The notes under the pieces are model-generated. The model did no database searches, had not been told where the DNA came from, and saw nothing but the letters and a program-made list of their open reading frames with translations. A stretch of DNA of 6,143 nucleotides from an uncultured Clostridia bacterium (GTDB taxonomy: Bacteria > Bacillota > Clostridia > Oscillospirales > CAG-272). The stretch spans positions 1 through 6,143 of the forward strand of contig CAMJDE010000121.1 in NCBI GenBank assembly GCA_946404295.1, written 5' to 3'. The translations under genes and the position numbers were made by a program. This document shows positions 5,068 through 6,143 of this stretch, in pieces (the first letter of the stretch is position 1; each line of letters opens with the position of its first letter).

Positions 5068-5280
5068 ATGAAGAAGGGCTTGCATCCGGAATATAAAGAA
5101 GTCACGATCAAATGCGCTTGCGGTGAGACCGTCGTTACCCATTCCACGAAGGGGGATATGACCGTCGATATCTGCTCCAAGTGTCATCCGTTCTTCACCG
5201 GCAAACAGAAGTTCGTTGACGCGGGCGGTCGCGTGGATAAGTTCAAGCGGCGTCTTGCGATGGCGAACAACAACAAGTAA
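5068..5280 (+). CDS. rpmE: Large ribosomal subunit protein bL31 (zinc-binding form)
   Basis: Small protein of the 50S subunit that takes part in the bridge to the 30S head. The product is 70 aa, a normal length, starting MKKGLHPEYKEV, which is the typical opening. Cysteines at 16, 18, 36 and 39 (C-x-C and C-x-x-C) form the zinc site of the C+ type. H-P-F-F-T-G-K-Q follows, and a basic C-terminal part (V-D-K-F-K-R-R) ends the protein. The ATG at 5068 is preferred over the in-frame GTG at 5059, which falls within the ribosome binding site AAGGAGAGG (5051-5059). C+ paralogues are generally zinc-replete forms, with a Cys-free version often made when zinc is scarce; none is visible here. The gene has its own strong promoter and lies 91 bases after sigE. 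Confidence 0.96.
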   Translation: MKKGLHPEYKEVTIKCACGETVVTHSTKGDMTVDICSKCHPFFTGKQKFVDAGGRVDKFKRRLAMANNNK

Positions 5281-5301
5281 ACCGGGGAATTGACTTTCTT
5301 G

Positions 5302-5390
5302 ACGGGGCTGTCCGATGGGCGAACCGATATTCCGGATCTTGACGCGACGCGTCGAACCGGGGTCGGGTTGCAGTCGGACGCCCCGTTTTC
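5302..5390 (+). terminator. Long imperfect hairpin between rpmE and hflX, candidate terminator
   Basis: An extended inverted repeat fills most of the 143-bp gap. The outer stem pairs ACGGGGC-T-GTCCGA (5302-5315) with TCGGACGCCCCGT (5374-5386), 13 bp with one bulged T. Further helices continue inward with small bulges: about 5320-5327 with 5363-5370, TTCCGG (5330-5335) with CCGGGG (5357-5362), and TTGACGC (5339-5345) with GCGTCGAA (5349-5356, one bulge). The right arm runs into GTTTTCC, a short T-tract, so termination after rpmE is the simplest role. The length is unusual for a terminator. A regulatory leader of hflX, a small RNA or a REP/MITE-like repeat are alternatives. Confidence 0.6.
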
Positions 5391-5423
5391 CGTTCTTCCG
5401 ACCGCAAAAGGAAAGGAGACAGT

Positions 5424-6143
5424 ATGACCGAAAAGAAACAGATACAAAGAGACGCCGTGATCGTCGGGATGGCGGAGAGGGGCGGGGAACTCCCCGCGCT
5501 CGAACGCTCGCTTGACGAACTGACACGGCTTCTCGACACGGCGGGCAGCAGCGTCTTTGCCCGCGTCACGCAGATCAAGGACGCCCCCGACCCCCGCACG
5601 CTGATCGGCGCGGGAAAGGTCCGGGAGATCCGCGAACTCTGCGAAAACAACGGGATCTCGCTCGTCGTTTTCGACGGCGAACTTTCCCCGGCGCAGATCC
5701 GCAACCTCGAGGACGACCTCGGCGGCGACGTCGTCGTGATCGACCGCAGTATGCTGATCCTCGATATCTTCGCGCTCCACGCCGTCTCGGGCGAGGGAAA
5801 ACTGCAGGTCGAACTCGCCCAACTCCGCTACACCGCGCCGCGCCTCGTCGGTCACGGAACCGAAATGTCGCGGCTGGGCGGCGGGATCGGCACGCGCGGA
5901 CCCGGCGAATCGAAACTCGAAACCGACCGTCGGCACGTGCGGGAACGGATCGCCTCGCTCGAACGACAGCTCGACGAACTCGAAAACAACCGCGCCGTGA
6001 TGCGCGCCGCGCGCGATCGGAGCGGTCATCTGAAGGTCGCGCTGGTCGGTTACACCAACGCCGGAAAATCGACCCTCCTGAACCGTCTGACCGACGCGGG
6101 GGTGCTTGCCGAGAACAAACTGTTTGCAACGCTCGACCCGACC
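5424..6143 (+). CDS. hflX: Ribosome-associated GTPase HflX (5' part, cut by window edge)
   Basis: HflX is a GTPase of the Obg-HflX superfamily that binds the 50S subunit and splits stalled ribosomes, notably under stress. The ATG at 5424 has AAAGGAG with 5-base spacing. The frame stays open for 240 codons to the window end, so about the last 40% of the gene is missing. The N-terminal domain shows T-L-I-G-A-G-K-V (59-66), V-V-F-D-G-E-L-S-P-A-Q-I-R-N-L-E (81-96), and I-D-R-S-M-L-I-L-D-I-F (106-116). A glycine-rich block L-G-G-G-I-G-T-R-G-P-G-E-S-K-L-E-T-D-R-R lies at 151-170, then a charged helical linker (171-203). The GTPase P-loop is G-Y-T-N-A-G-K-S (209-216), with the switch I sequence F-A-T-L-D-P-T at the edge. 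The spacing from rpmE (143 bp) and the hairpin between them suggest a separate transcript, but I see no convincing promoter. Confidence 0.95.
   Translation, partial: MTEKKQIQRDAVIVGMAERGGELPALERSLDELTRLLDTAGSSVFARVTQIKDAPDPRTLIGAGKVREIRELCENNGISLVVFDGELSPAQIRNLEDDLGGDVVVIDRSMLILDIFALHAVSGEGKLQVELAQLRYTAPRLVGHGTEMSRLGGGIGTRGPGESKLETDRRHVRERIASLERQLDELENNRAVMRAARDRSGHLKVALVGYTNAGKSTLLNRLTDAGVLAENKLFATLDPT

Noticed and set aside
5290..5330. TTGACT/TTGACG hexamers as an hflX promoter
   Set aside because: No -10-like hexamer lies 16-18 bases downstream, and the second hexamer falls in the hairpin arm.
5340..5370. GGTTCGA on the minus strand as a possible tRNA T-loop
   Set aside because: Flanking bases do not form a 5-bp T-stem and no acceptor or anticodon arm is present; it is part of the long hairpin.
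5184..6129. Long minus-strand frames opposite rpmE and hflX
   Set aside because: The plus strand encodes clear L31 and HflX proteins over the same bases; the minus products have no recognisable motifs.

Overview
The window looks like a chromosomal segment of an endospore-forming Firmicute, probably class Clostridia. The evidence is a spoIIGA-sigE pair, which occurs only in spore formers, next to the housekeeping genes rpmE and hflX. Strong AAAGGAG-type ribosome binding sites and TATAAT promoters fit this. The spoIIGA-to-hflX part is visibly GC-rich. The left half is clearly more AT-rich and uses different codons, so the window joins a conserved core to an accessory region. Species cannot be named from this sequence.

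Left part (1-3212). A predicted lipoprotein gene (5-859, +) holds two diverged copies of one domain. Its last 99 bases (761-859) recur without indels at 3114-3212, where they form a headless gene end followed by a strong terminator. Between the two copies lies about 2.25 kb of accessory DNA, with all recognisable genes on the minus strand. In transcription order these are: a promoter; a long leader with a 9-bp tandem repeat; a truncated ECF-type sigma factor; a second promoter; a 77-aa two-helix membrane protein; a 47-aa one-helix membrane protein; and a membrane-anchored PstS-like substrate-binding protein ending in a terminator. The last three genes are packed like a translationally coupled operon. 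The layout suggests either an integrated element that rebuilt the 3' end of its target gene, or loss of the 5' part of a tandem lipoprotein paralogue. No integrase or transposase is visible.

Right part (3213-6143, all +). After the lipoprotein-type terminator come spoIIGA (membrane aspartic protease), sigE (pro-sigma-E, its substrate), rpmE (ribosomal protein L31, zinc-binding form) with its own strong promoter, and hflX (ribosome-associated GTPase), which runs off the right edge. SpoIIGA cleaves the pro-sequence from SigE to start the mother-cell sporulation programme. rpmE and hflX are ribosome-related and separately promoted. The 143-bp rpmE-hflX gap is mostly one long imperfect inverted repeat of about 85 nt.

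Most worth following up: the direct-repeat-bounded accessory block, the small-membrane-protein/PstS-like operon in it, the rod-like hairpin before hflX, and a candidate long-spacer promoter with a Spo0A-box-like site before spoIIGA.
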